From Dehalococcoidia bacterium UBA2160 (GTDB taxonomy: Bacteria; Chloroflexota; Dehalococcoidia; Lucifugimonadales; UBA1123): DNA of 9,585 nt. The translations under genes and the position numbers were made by a program. A model generated the notes under the pieces. That model saw nothing but the letters and a program-made list of their open reading frames with translations, was not told the DNA's origin and searched no databases. Below, in pieces: positions 1-6,904 of the stretch (positions are counted from its first letter, which is position 1; each line of letters opens with the position of its first letter). The stretch is from positions 1,035 through 10,619 of the forward strand of contig DCWO01000031.1 in assembly GCA_002328865.1 (NCBI GenBank), written 5' to 3'.

Positions 1-1415
1 CGTGCCGCCGGAGCGAGTGATGATTCCGTGGCAGATCGAAAGGCCAAGGCCCGTTCCTTTGTTGGAATCTTTGGTCGTGAAGAACGGTTCGAATATCCGA
101 GCAATGACATGTTCCGACATCCCCTCGCCTGTGTCGCTGACGCTCAAGTGCACATAGTCGCCGGGCTCTAGATCGGGGCAGCGGGCCGCGCCAGGTTCCG
201 AGACCGACACATTACTGGTTTTCAGCGTCAGGCGCCCCCCGGCGGGCATGGCATCGGCCGCGTTGATGACGAGGTTCAGTATGACCTGCTCCAACTGGCC
301 TCGGTTTATGCTGACGTATCCGAGGTCCTCTGCGAGCTGTGTTGCCATGTCCACGTTTTCCGAGATCACTCGTGACAGCATCATTTCCAAGCCGGCAACG
401 GCGTCGTTGACGCAAACTGCCGCCGCCTGGCCAACCTCTCCGCTGGTGAGAGAACGGACTTGTTGAGTCAGCAGAGTGGCACGCTCCGCGGCTTTTTCGA
501 TCTCTTCAAAATAGGCCCTGAGAGGATGGCCTCACGAAGTTTGAGCAATCCTAGTTGCGAGTAGCCGAGAACCGCCGACAACAGGTTGTTAAAATCGTGG
601 ATGATCCCGCCGGTCATTTGGCCGATTCCTTCGACCCGCTGCGTTTGGAAAAGCTGCTCCTGCAGATCCTGGCTCTCCGAGATGTCTCGCTCGACCAATG
701 CGAACTGGCCGTCGCCTACGGGGGAGATTGCAAACTCTTTTGGGAATGTATCTCCGTTCAGCCGCACCCCTCGCCCTTCGCCCGACCACCGCCCCGAGCG
801 TCCTGCTTCCGCCAGAGCGGACCTGGCCAGCTTCCTTGAGTATTCTCCGGCGAAGAACGCGCTGAGGTCGACGCCCTCAAGTTGTGCGGGCTCGTCGAAC
901 AGATACATCGACGCCATTGACTTGTTGGCGCTGACGACGTAACCGGATTTGTCGATGATCGCCAGCCCGTCCATCGCGGCATCCATGGCCGCGACATGAC
1001 GCGCCGTCTTCTTTTCGGAGCGACTGCGTTGGACCGCCGACAGGATCGATTGTTCGAGCGCCTCCGCGCAGACTTCGTCTCGGTAGATCCGGTCCGCCGT
1101 GCCCAACGAAGGCGTATCGACCTCGTCACGGCACGCCATCACGATGATCGGGGTCGTCAGACGATGCTCGTCAGCGTATTCGAGGATCGAAGGGCCATCG
1201 AAATCGCCGAATCTAAAGTTCAGCAAACAGATATCGTACCGTCCGGAACGCAACTCGTCCAAAGCGCAAAGATAGTCGGGCGCCCATCTGATCACGTACT
1301 TCGTCCGGTTGATTCCGGACAACAGCGTCTTGATGGTCAAGACGTAATCTCGATCGTCTTCGACGAATAGAATGCGAATAGACGAGCTTCCTTTGTCCTC
1401 GAGGTCGATATTCAA
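1..1415 (-). CDS. Sensor histidine kinase (pseudo-receiver, PAS, HisKA, HATPase), frameshifted, 3' end outside window
   Basis: Probable two-component sensor kinase. From the N terminus: a CheY-like receiver fold (about residues 12-130), a PAS domain (about 139-245), a HisKA dimerisation helix with the H-D-F-N-N motif (phospho-acceptor His273, codon 597-599), then an HATPase_c domain. The first frame runs from 1415 to a stop at 468, but kinase homology leaves it at about 531 and continues in another frame to base 1: GHPLRAYFEEIEKAAERA, an N box (LNLVINAADAM), a G1 box (SDTGEGM), the F box FEPFFTT and a G2 box (GTGLGLSI). One missing base near 530 explains this. The receiver has Asn66 where the phospho-acceptor Asp belongs. 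The start is TTG with GGAG 7 nt upstream; an in-frame TGA lies just upstream. No signal peptide or membrane span is visible, so it is probably cytosolic. The stimulus and partner regulator are unknown. Confidence 0.85.
528..533 (-). other. Frameshift site in the histidine kinase gene
   Basis: On the minus strand the codons read CTT CGT GAG GCC ATC (L-R-E-A-I). Adding one G after GAG gives L-R-E-G-H-P-L-R-A-Y-F-E-E, the expected helix after the HisKA H-box. The second frame opens exactly here, because the codon before its GGC is TGA (532-534). This fits loss of one base from a GGG run. Confidence 0.8.
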
Positions 1416-1422
1416 AGGGCGT

Positions 1423-1426
1423 CTCC
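1423..1426 (-). promoter_or_regulatory. Ribosome binding site supporting the kinase TTG start
   Basis: GGAG on the minus strand lies 7 nt before TTG at 1415. This is the best support for a TTG start, since no in-frame ATG or GTG exists between the upstream stop and this codon. Confidence 0.6.
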
Positions 1427-1822
1427 ATCAGGTCGCTGTTGATCGCTAGACGACATCAATCTGGTGTTCGTTGGGCGATGGTCCACGGGCGCCGGAGGTC
1501 TCGCGACGCCAACGATATTCTGAGTCGATTCCCGCCTCGGCAACAATCGCCGTACGTGCAGACCCAGTTCGCCTAAGTGTCCGGAACATACCAATCTGTG
1601 TCTCAATCGTGTCATTTTACGACTGGCCGCTCATGGGTACGAACCACCATAACCACTGGGGACTGCCCGAATCTTTTGGAACCGTTGAGCTTGCATGGGC
1701 GAATCATGTGCGCGATATGAGGCGAAGCAAAAAGCCAGGCGGCCACGTATTACGAGTAGCATTGACCTCGCGGCGAGTCTTTCCGGCAATGGCCAAACCC
1801 GCTGAGCCTGTCGGTGCTGCGT

Positions 1823-1828
1823 TACAAT
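1823..1828 (+). promoter_or_regulatory. Candidate -10 element for plsY
   Basis: TACAAT matches five of six bases of the sigma-70 -10 consensus and would start transcription near 1835, just ahead of the preferred plsY ATG at 1851. No good -35 sits 16-18 bp upstream, so support is weak. If it is used, the in-frame ATG at 1827 cannot be the start codon. Confidence 0.3.
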
Positions 1829-1850
1829 GGAGCGGGAGTTGTGTCGCCAC

Positions 1851-2459
1851 ATGATCGAGATCGCAGTCGCCCTTGTTGCAGCGTTTTTCTTGGGCTCGGC
1901 GCCGACCGCGTACCTAGTCGGACGGGCCGCGAGCGGCGTGGACATCAGACGCTCTGGCAGCGGAAATCCGGGCGCCTTAAACGCATACCGGCAGCTTGGT
2001 AAAACGGCCGGTGTCATAGTGCTGCTTGCGGACTCCGGGAAAGGCGCGGCGGCCGTCTATTTGGGCCAACGGCTGGACATTCCGATGAGCGCACTGGCTG
2101 CCGTGGCGGCAGTTGCGGCCTTGGGCCACAATTTCTCGCCCTTCCTGAAATTCAGAGGCGGCAAAGGTGGGGCGGTCGTGCTGGGAATTTCGGCAATCAT
2201 GCTGTTGGGAATTACGGCGATAACAGTCGCATTCGGAGCTGTGCTGTACGGCGTGACACGCCACGCGGTTTGGGCGATGACCGGCACGTTTCTGTTGCTG
2301 AACGCTCTGACCATTGCCACGCTTCAACCCGTCGGACAGATCAGCCTCTGTTTGGCGCTCTCAGCCTTGGTAGCCGGCACACACCTGTGGCGTCAGTATC
2401 CTCAAGTGTCGGTAGCCATGCGAGAACGCGCGTGGCGCAGATTCATGACAATCGAGTGA
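1851..2459 (+). CDS. plsY: Acyl-phosphate:glycerol-3-phosphate acyltransferase PlsY
   Basis: PlsY transfers the acyl group of acyl-phosphate to sn-glycerol-3-phosphate to make lysophosphatidic acid, the first membrane step of phospholipid synthesis in bacteria using the PlsX/PlsY route. The protein is 202 aa, the usual length, and is a hydrophobic multi-span membrane protein. Family motifs are clear: GSAPTAYLVGR (15-25), the loop SGSGNPGALNAYRQLGK (35-51), a DxxKG element (61-65) and LGHNFSPFLKFRGGKGG (91-107) with His93 and Lys105. Position 43, usually Thr in GSGNxGATN, is Leu here. I chose ATG 1851 because the family typically begins with a short M-I-x-I-x hydrophobic helix; GGAG at 1834 is 13 nt away, so the ribosome site is poor. 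An in-frame ATG at 1827 would add eight residues. No plsX is in the window. Confidence 0.9.
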   Translation: MIEIAVALVAAFFLGSAPTAYLVGRAASGVDIRRSGSGNPGALNAYRQLGKTAGVIVLLADSGKGAAAVYLGQRLDIPMSALAAVAAVAALGHNFSPFLKFRGGKGGAVVLGISAIMLLGITAITVAFGAVLYGVTRHAVWAMTGTFLLLNALTIATLQPVGQISLCLALSALVAGTHLWRQYPQVSVAMRERAWRRFMTIE

Positions 2460-2663
2460 TCTCCGGGGGCGGCGCGGTCGTCGGCAAGATGTCCGTCGCA
2501 ATCGCATCTGTCCGGGCACGGTCGATGGCTGCGCGTTGGGCGCTCAATCGAACTTTGAACTCCAAACGGTTTCGGCGCCCTGCCTCCCCGCGCCGGAGGC
2601 GCTGGCTTGCAGCGTTCAGACCTGGAACGTGCGTTTGGTGTGGCGCGAGCTTCGAAGAACAAG

Positions 2664-2669
2664 TAGAAT
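2664..2669 (+). promoter_or_regulatory. Candidate -10 element for the cyclophilin gene
   Basis: TAGAAT matches five of six bases of the -10 consensus, 78 nt before the chosen ATG at 2748. The bases 17 bp upstream (TGGCGC) are a poor -35. The 288 bases between plsY and this gene hold no convincing reading frame, and no strong terminator for plsY is visible, so read-through from plsY is possible. Confidence 0.3.
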
Positions 2670-2731
2670 GTGCGGAACCTGACGTGCGCCCCGTCTGCTG
2701 CAACGGCGCAGGCGTCGAGCCAACTCAAATC

Positions 2732-2736
2732 GGAGG
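2732..2736 (+). promoter_or_regulatory. Shine-Dalgarno site that sets the cyclophilin start
   Basis: GGAGG lies 11 nt before ATG 2748. It favours this start over the in-frame ATG at 2670, which would bury the signal peptide behind 26 polar residues. Confidence 0.6.
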
Positions 2737-2747
2737 CAAACCGTACC

Positions 2748-3491
2748 ATGACCAACAAGAGCGTCCGCTGTATGCTATTGGCCGGAGTCGCGCTATTGGC
2801 CATCGTTGCGATGGCGTGCAGTTCGGACGAGGAAACCCCTGAACCGGCGTCCGCCGCTCCAACCGCAGCCGCACCCGCCGCGCAACCCGCTCCCACCGCT
2901 GCGCCCCCGTCGAAGCCTGCCGCACTGATGCAGTTTCCGGCCAAACCAGCAATGGGCATAGATCCGAAAACGCCGCACTACGCGATCATCGAACTCGAAA
3001 AAGGCGGCGAGATCGAAATCGAATTATTCGCCGAAAACGCCCCTGAGACCGTCAACAACTTCGTATTCCTGGCCCGAGCCGGATTCTATGACGGAGTCAC
3101 CTTCCACCGTGTGATCGAAGGCTTTATGGCGCAGACCGGAGACCCGACAGGCACCGGGATGGGAGGACCTGGCTACAAGTTCGACAATGAGTTTCACCCC
3201 GACCTGCGGCACGGCAGCGCGGGCATTTTGTCCATGGCCAACTCCGGATTGCGCGGCGGCAGCGGAACCAACGGAAGCCAATTCTTCATTACGTTCAGGG
3301 ACACGCTATTTTTGGACGGCTTGCTCCCAGACGGCTCGGCCAAAGACTGTTCGACCAACTCGTGCCATTCGGTATTCGGCAAAGTAGTCGCCTCCAGCAT
3401 GGATGCCCTCAATGGCATCACGATCAGAGACCCGGCCTCGGCAAACTTCCTCGGCGATGTGATGACGACGATTCGCATTGAAGAGCGGTAA
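2748..3491 (+). CDS. Lipoprotein cyclophilin-type peptidyl-prolyl cis-trans isomerase
   Basis: Catalyses cis-trans isomerisation of Xaa-Pro bonds, here outside the cytoplasmic membrane as a lipid-anchored folding helper. The 247-aa protein starts with a lipoprotein signal peptide (K/R-containing n-region, hydrophobic core 9-22, A-M-A-Cys24, slightly off the standard lipobox). A 35-residue Ala/Pro/Thr linker (25-60) follows, then the cyclophilin domain (about 76-245). Active-site residues match cyclophilin A: F-H-R-V-I-E-G-F-M-A-Q gives Arg121, Phe126 and Gln129, then NGSQFFIT (176-182) and HSVFGKV (207-213). The equivalent of the CypA loop LDGKH is enlarged by about 14 residues and carries Cys201 and Cys206, a possible disulfide. 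The usual Trp before LDG is absent. It follows plsY on the same strand after 288 nt and ends before a strong hairpin. Confidence 0.9.
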   Translation: MTNKSVRCMLLAGVALLAIVAMACSSDEETPEPASAAPTAAAPAAQPAPTAAPPSKPAALMQFPAKPAMGIDPKTPHYAIIELEKGGEIEIELFAENAPETVNNFVFLARAGFYDGVTFHRVIEGFMAQTGDPTGTGMGGPGYKFDNEFHPDLRHGSAGILSMANSGLRGGSGTNGSQFFITFRDTLFLDGLLPDGSAKDCSTNSCHSVFGKVVASSMDALNGITIRDPASANFLGDVMTTIRIEER

Positions 3492-3570
3492 TCCTCAATT
3501 CTGATAGCGAGACGACCCCGGCGCCAACCTGAGTGCAACATAAGGTCCGCCGATTCTGTGCGACAAACCA

Positions 3571-3604
3571 AAGAGAGCGCCCCGAAATTCCGGGGCGCTC
3601 TCTT
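3571..3604. terminator. Bidirectional intrinsic terminator
   Basis: A perfect 14-bp GC-rich stem (3571-3584 with 3591-3604) and a 6-nt loop AAATTC sit between the convergent ends of the cyclophilin gene (stop at 3491) and the VWA-like gene (stop at 3625). Read on the plus strand the stem is followed by TATTACT; read on the minus strand by TGGTTTGT. Both tails are moderately U-rich, so it can serve both genes. Confidence 0.9.
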
Positions 3605-3624
3605 ATTACTGAGGAGGCTCGCTG

Positions 3625-5772
3625 CTAGTCGGCGGTAGCCGGGGCGACGGCGCCTTCGGTCGAACCCGCCGGAGGTGTCGTCGAGAAGCTGTACAAGCGC
3701 CCGGCCGCGCCGATCCAAGAATTGTCGTGGATCGACATCTGGCCGATGAGCGGTTGGTTGTTGACCCTGACCGTCGCGTGTGACGACTGACCGGAAGACA
3801 TGACGACTTGCTGCGACGACATAAACGTGAACTTCGCGCCTTCCAATCCGGATATGCCAAGTTCCGAGCCGTTCACGACGTTGCGGAAGGCCAGGTTCAT
3901 TACGGGTCTGCGCTGCAACGTTGAGAAGTCGATGACGAGTTGGCCACGGTCGCCGTAGAGGTAGCCGAACGGCGTTGGCCGCGTGAGCCAGTAAGCGGCT
4001 AAGCCCAAGATCGACAGGCTTACAGCAGCGAGCACGATTACCAGTGCGATGGGGACGGGCGCGGACTTCACCGGTTCAAGCGCCGGAAGCTGCGGCGGCA
4101 CGGGCGTCGGGGCGACAACTGGCGGAGGAGGAGGTTGCGGCGTGGCAACCAGGGTTCGCAAGGTCGAAACGACCATCGAGTCCGTCGAGTAGGAGTGCAT
4201 GCGGCCGGCGTACTCCATGTTCAACCGGACAATGACCGTACTGAGCGTCTCCTTGGCCGGCGTGTAAAACACGTCGAAGTTGGACGCTTTGCCTTCCGAG
4301 ATGATGCGCTGCGGCACTAGTTCGATCTCGCCCGGTTCCTCGACGACGGTGGCCATGTCAACCGATATCCGTTCGCCAAACACGGCGAACGGGGTCCCGT
4401 TGATGTTGGCGAAGACGGTGGCGATCTTCGTGCGCTCCCCGGACCGCAGGTCGTCCACCTTGACCGGGGTGACGGCCAAAGACGGGAATGAGCGAATCTC
4501 GAACGAATCCCGGGCCGTAATCGTGTGCTCCAGTTTCGGCCACGAGAGCTCCAGCTCGACGCTGTAGTCGCCCTCGGCGGTTTGCGGGGGTATGGTCGCC
4601 GCGAAGTAGGCGTCCCCGGCCACGGCGTCCCCGAGCTTGCCTCTGTCGTTGAGCGAGTACGTTACGGTTGTCCCATCCGGAGACGTGATTCTGGCGGTGA
4701 GGGTGACTTCATCCTCCAACACTACGGGGAGTCCATGTTCGAACACGTACGCCGCCAACGTGGCAGGCTGGCCCAGCGGCTGGGCGCCGAACGACTGCAA
4801 CATCAGCGAGTACTTGTTGGTCGAGTAGTGCCAACCCGAAATCACACCCTCGACGCCACGTGCGTCGATCTGCCACTTGCCCGGAGCGGGGTCGAGGATC
4901 TGCCAGATAACCAGGTTCGGCAGCTCCGTGAGCGAGGAAGAGGTTCGGTCGCCGGCCGACGCTTCGAAGCCGTCGGGATTTTTGATGCGGAACGCGGTTA
5001 CGCGGTCTTCCCTGAAGAAGATCATGTTGGCCGCTTCGGTCCCCGGGGCGATATGGAGGGTCATTTCCAGCGAGGAATTCGCCGTAAGCTCTATTGAACC
5101 GAGCTCGGTCAACGAACCTTTCGCCTCCAACCTGAGGATCCGGTCGGCAAAATGCTCCATGCCGTCGGGAATCGACAACGGGTAGGATTCACCGCCCGTG
5201 TCCTTCGAGATGGCAGACAGAACGGCGGCGAGTTCTTCCGAGGCGCCCGGCAGCGTCACGGAGTGTAATGGCCAGCCCTTCTCCCCGAGGAGATGCACCA
5301 TCTGAACGAGGCCGTTCTGCAACACCGGAGTCGTCATTTCGTCGGTCGACCCGGTAATGAAGTAGATCGCGGTTTGCGCGCCGGCGCGCTCGCTGCCAAG
5401 GAAATTGTAGATTTCGGCAAGCGCTCCCGAAAGGTCGCGTGCGGCGCCGGATGTTCCGGACAGCATGACATCCAATTCCCGACGTACGGCCGGGAACTCG
5501 ACCGAGTCGGTTTCGATTGGACCAAGGGTCGCGAAAGGATCGTCCAACGCCACGAAAGCGAACGGCTGACCCTCTTTCAATTTGAATATCAATCCCAAAA
5601 ATGAGTTAATTAGGTCGGAGTCGGCCTGAGCGCCGTCAAACGACGCTCGGTCGAATATCAGCACCGTGATCTTGTCCGATGGTTGCTGAGCCTGGGCGTG
5701 ACTGCCAAAGCTGCCACCGACCCAAAGGACCAGAGCGACGAGTATGGATATCGATAACAGAGTCTTTTTCAT
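3625..5772 (-). CDS. Secreted, membrane-anchored protein with VWA-like N-terminal domain
   Basis: Function unknown. The 715-aa protein has an N-terminal signal peptide (KK, hydrophobic 5-22, A-Q-A cleavage after residue 28). Residues 34 to about 220 look like a von Willebrand factor A fold: the opening strand KITVLIFDRASFDG, then TAIYFITGSTDE. The metal-site motif DxSxS is not intact (D41-R-A-S-F), and the later strand has Gly where Asp is common, so metal binding is doubtful. Residues from about 225 to 540 look like beta-sandwich (Ig-like) segments; one stretch resembles families that follow VWA domains (SLNDRGKLGDAVAGDAYFAA). A Pro-rich linker (about 543-573), one membrane helix (574-597) and a 118-residue tail follow. 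Predicted topology is large outside, tail inside. The tail is beta-rich and I do not recognise it. A role in envelope adhesion or signalling is inference only. Confidence 0.75.
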   Translation of the reverse strand: MKKTLLSISILVALVLWVGGSFGSHAQAQQPSDKITVLIFDRASFDGAQADSDLINSFLGLIFKLKEGQPFAFVALDDPFATLGPIETDSVEFPAVRRELDVMLSGTSGAARDLSGALAEIYNFLGSERAGAQTAIYFITGSTDEMTTPVLQNGLVQMVHLLGEKGWPLHSVTLPGASEELAAVLSAISKDTGGESYPLSIPDGMEHFADRILRLEAKGSLTELGSIELTANSSLEMTLHIAPGTEAANMIFFREDRVTAFRIKNPDGFEASAGDRTSSSLTELPNLVIWQILDPAPGKWQIDARGVEGVISGWHYSTNKYSLMLQSFGAQPLGQPATLAAYVFEHGLPVVLEDEVTLTARITSPDGTTVTYSLNDRGKLGDAVAGDAYFAATIPPQTAEGDYSVELELSWPKLEHTITARDSFEIRSFPSLAVTPVKVDDLRSGERTKIATVFANINGTPFAVFGERISVDMATVVEEPGEIELVPQRIISEGKASNFDVFYTPAKETLSTVIVRLNMEYAGRMHSYSTDSMVVSTLRTLVATPQPPPPPVVAPTPVPPQLPALEPVKSAPVPIALVIVLAAVSLSILGLAAYWLTRPTPFGYLYGDRGQLVIDFSTLQRRPVMNLAFRNVVNGSELGISGLEGAKFTFMSSQQVVMSSGQSSHATVRVNNQPLIGQMSIHDNSWIGAAGRLYSFSTTPPAGSTEGAVAPATAD

Positions 5773-6192
5773 ATGACACGTACCCCGTGTTTAACGTTAC
5801 GCAAGGCAGCCGAAAACAGTCAACGCGAATTTAGTTCAGATTTTAAGACAATCACCAATTCGAAGCGGTTGTTCTCGACGTTGTTGTCTCTGGCGGCGGC
5901 GCTGTGCGCGATCGCGTCGTGCGGCTCGGGCGATGCGGGAGATGAAGCGTCTTCGTATAAAACTACGGTGTCAGGGCGGATCGTTGACGTTCAAGCCGAA
6001 AGCTTCCTCGATCTCGACACCCTGACCGTGGCCGCGGACGACGGGCGTCGCTACCTGCTGGAGGCCAGGGGACGGCAACACGCCGGATTTCTGCCCAGCC
6101 ACCTGCGCGAGCACATGGTGTCGGGCGGTCCCGTCACCGTGACGTTCCACGAAGAGGACGGCGCGTTGGTTCTCGACTCCATCACCGACTAG
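5773..6192 (+). CDS. Small putative lipoprotein, function unknown
   Basis: A 139-aa frame with a lipoprotein signal: K31-R32, hydrophobic core 33-48, and the lipobox I-A-S-Cys50. The mature part is about 90 residues: a short Gly/Asp/Ser spacer, then a compact, probably beta-rich domain starting YKTTVSGRIVDVQ and ending in HLREHMVSGGPVTVTFHEED and LDSITD. The pattern suggests a small OB-like or beta-barrel domain, but I cannot name the family. The start is uncertain. ATG 5773 gives a 32-residue polar n-region, unusually long, with no Shine-Dalgarno site. TTG 5869 would leave too short a signal and no basic residues. Codons 5800-5865 are AT-rich and look more like promoter than gene. It is divergent from the VWA-like gene, so both may share regulation. 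The start is the weak point; the domain from about 5960 is firm. Confidence 0.65.
   Translation: MTRTPCLTLRKAAENSQREFSSDFKTITNSKRLFSTLLSLAAALCAIASCGSGDAGDEASSYKTTVSGRIVDVQAESFLDLDTLTVAADDGRRYLLEARGRQHAGFLPSHLREHMVSGGPVTVTFHEEDGALVLDSITD
5794..5823 (-). promoter_or_regulatory. Candidate promoter of the VWA-like gene
   Basis: On the minus strand TTGACT (5818-5823, 5/6 to the -35 consensus) is followed after 18 bp by TAACGT (5794-5799, 3/6 to the -10). The predicted start is near 5787, leaving a leader of about 15 nt with a GGGG as the only purine-rich stretch before ATG 5772. This promoter lies inside the first codons of the divergent reading frame that opens at 5773. Confidence 0.45.
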
Positions 6193-6268
6193 GGTTGGCC
6201 GATAATTGCGAAGGCCTGTCCGAGGCTCCACATTGTCCGTTCGTCTTGAGCCCGTTGAAGGACCTCGA

Positions 6269-6288
6269 CGCGCCAAATTTCCGGCGCG
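6269..6288 (+). terminator. Possible hairpin terminator after the small lipoprotein gene
   Basis: A 6-bp GC stem CGCGCC/GGCGCG encloses the loop AAATTTCC, 76 nt after the stop at 6192. There is no U-run after it. It resembles the much stronger hairpin at 3571-3604 in having an AAATT core inside a GC stem. Support is moderate to weak. Confidence 0.35.
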
Positions 6289-6380
6289 ACAGGCGCGCGC
6301 CAATCACCTTCGCCAAAACGTCATCACAATCTGGTCGTCACATCCGCTTTAGGGCGACGTGGACGCAAACGCGTGTCCGA

Positions 6381-6386
6381 TATGAT
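6381..6386 (+). promoter_or_regulatory. Candidate -10 element for the DUF1330 gene
   Basis: TATGAT matches five of six bases of the -10 consensus, 76 nt upstream of ATG 6463. No convincing -35 lies 16-18 bp before it. The 270 bases between the lipoprotein stop and ATG 6463 hold no reading frame I can support. Confidence 0.3.
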
Positions 6387-6462
6387 CGCCGAGCCGAACT
6401 CGGCCAGGCAACATCGCCCAAACGATGAAGAGACAACTCGCTACAAGCAATGGAGGCAATTC

Positions 6463-6748
6463 ATGGCTGGATACTTAATCGCGGATGTCGATGTTCACGA
6501 CCTTGAGGCGTACGCTGAATATCGAAAAATCGTTGGCGCGACCATAGAGAAACTTGGCGGCGTTCCTCGTCAGGGCCGGAGCGCACGAAGTCATCGAAGG
6601 AGACTGGAATCCCCACCGGGTCATCGTCCTGGAATTCGAAAACGTCGCGCGGGCGAAAGATTGGTACGCCTCCGAAGAGTACGCGCCAGCCCTGGCTATC
6701 AGGCTCAAGGCGACGACGTCGAGCGCGATCATCGTCGAAGGCGCGTGA
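6463..6748 (+). pseudogene. DUF1330 family protein gene with a frameshift
   Basis: DUF1330 proteins are small (about 95 aa) ferredoxin-like alpha/beta barrel proteins of unknown biochemical role. The N-terminal half reads from ATG 6463 as MAGYLIADVDVHDLEAYAEY to IEKLGG. From 6563 the family sequence continues in the next frame: FLVRAGAHEVIEGDW, then VIVLEFENVARAKDWY, SEEYAPALAIRLKATTSS and IIVEG, with stop TGA at 6746-6748. One extra base, or two missing ones, at about 6562 breaks the frame. Restoring two bases gives 95 aa and the usual G-G-R/K-F-L-V-R junction. The gene has an excellent ribosome site, GGAGG 6 nt before the ATG. Either it is newly inactivated or the base call is wrong; the intact downstream half favours a very recent event or an error. 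As written, the first frame would give an aberrant tail ending at 6807. Confidence 0.8.
6556..6565 (+). other. Frameshift site in the DUF1330 gene
   Basis: Codons GGC GGC (6556-6561) end the first frame of homology; TTC at 6563-6565 starts the second. The single G at 6562 is left over. The context GGCGGCG is a short GC repeat where indels are easily made in replication or in base calling. Confidence 0.75.
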
Positions 6749-6816
6749 GAAGCTTTCCCCGCCCAGAAAGATGCACGACGCCGGGCGAAGACAGGGTAGG
6801 GCGATGATGCGAGGAG

Positions 6817-6888
<72 letters not shown>

Positions 6889-6904
6889 GTATTGCAGTGG
6901 ATTC

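Larger units (their letters stand above)
1416..1850. other. Non-coding region between the divergent kinase gene and plsY
   Basis: These 435 bases separate two genes that start outward. A plus-strand open frame from 1471 to 1854 has no recognisable domain, no convincing ribosome binding site and runs into plsY, so I read it as chance. I see no tRNA, repeat array or strong hairpin. No convincing promoter for the kinase is visible; for plsY there is only a -10-like TACAAT at 1823-1828. The region probably holds both promoters. Confidence 0.5.

Noticed and set aside
528..533. Programmed ribosomal frameshifting in the kinase
   Set aside because: No slippery heptamer or downstream pseudoknot is apparent, and kinases of this kind are not known to use it. 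A simple indel is the better explanation.
1471..1854. 127-aa plus-strand frame between the kinase and plsY
   Set aside because: No recognisable domain, no convincing Shine-Dalgarno site, irregular composition, and it overlaps the plsY start.
2590..2602. Terminator hairpin GCGCC-GGA-GGCGC after plsY
   Set aside because: A 5-bp stem with a 3-nt loop, 130 nt after the stop and without a U-run; such stems arise by chance in GC-rich DNA.
2402..2959. 185-aa minus-strand frame rich in Ala/Gly
   Set aside because: It is the antisense of the plsY end and of the cyclophilin signal and linker; the low-complexity Ala/Pro linker creates it.
3194..3718. 174-aa minus-strand frame across the terminator
   Set aside because: It would run through the strong hairpin at 3571-3604 and is antisense to the cyclophilin active-site region.
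4525..5097. 190-aa plus-strand frame inside the VWA-like gene
   Set aside because: Antisense to a gene with signal peptide, TM and good overall architecture; its own sequence is Arg/Gly-rich and domain-free.
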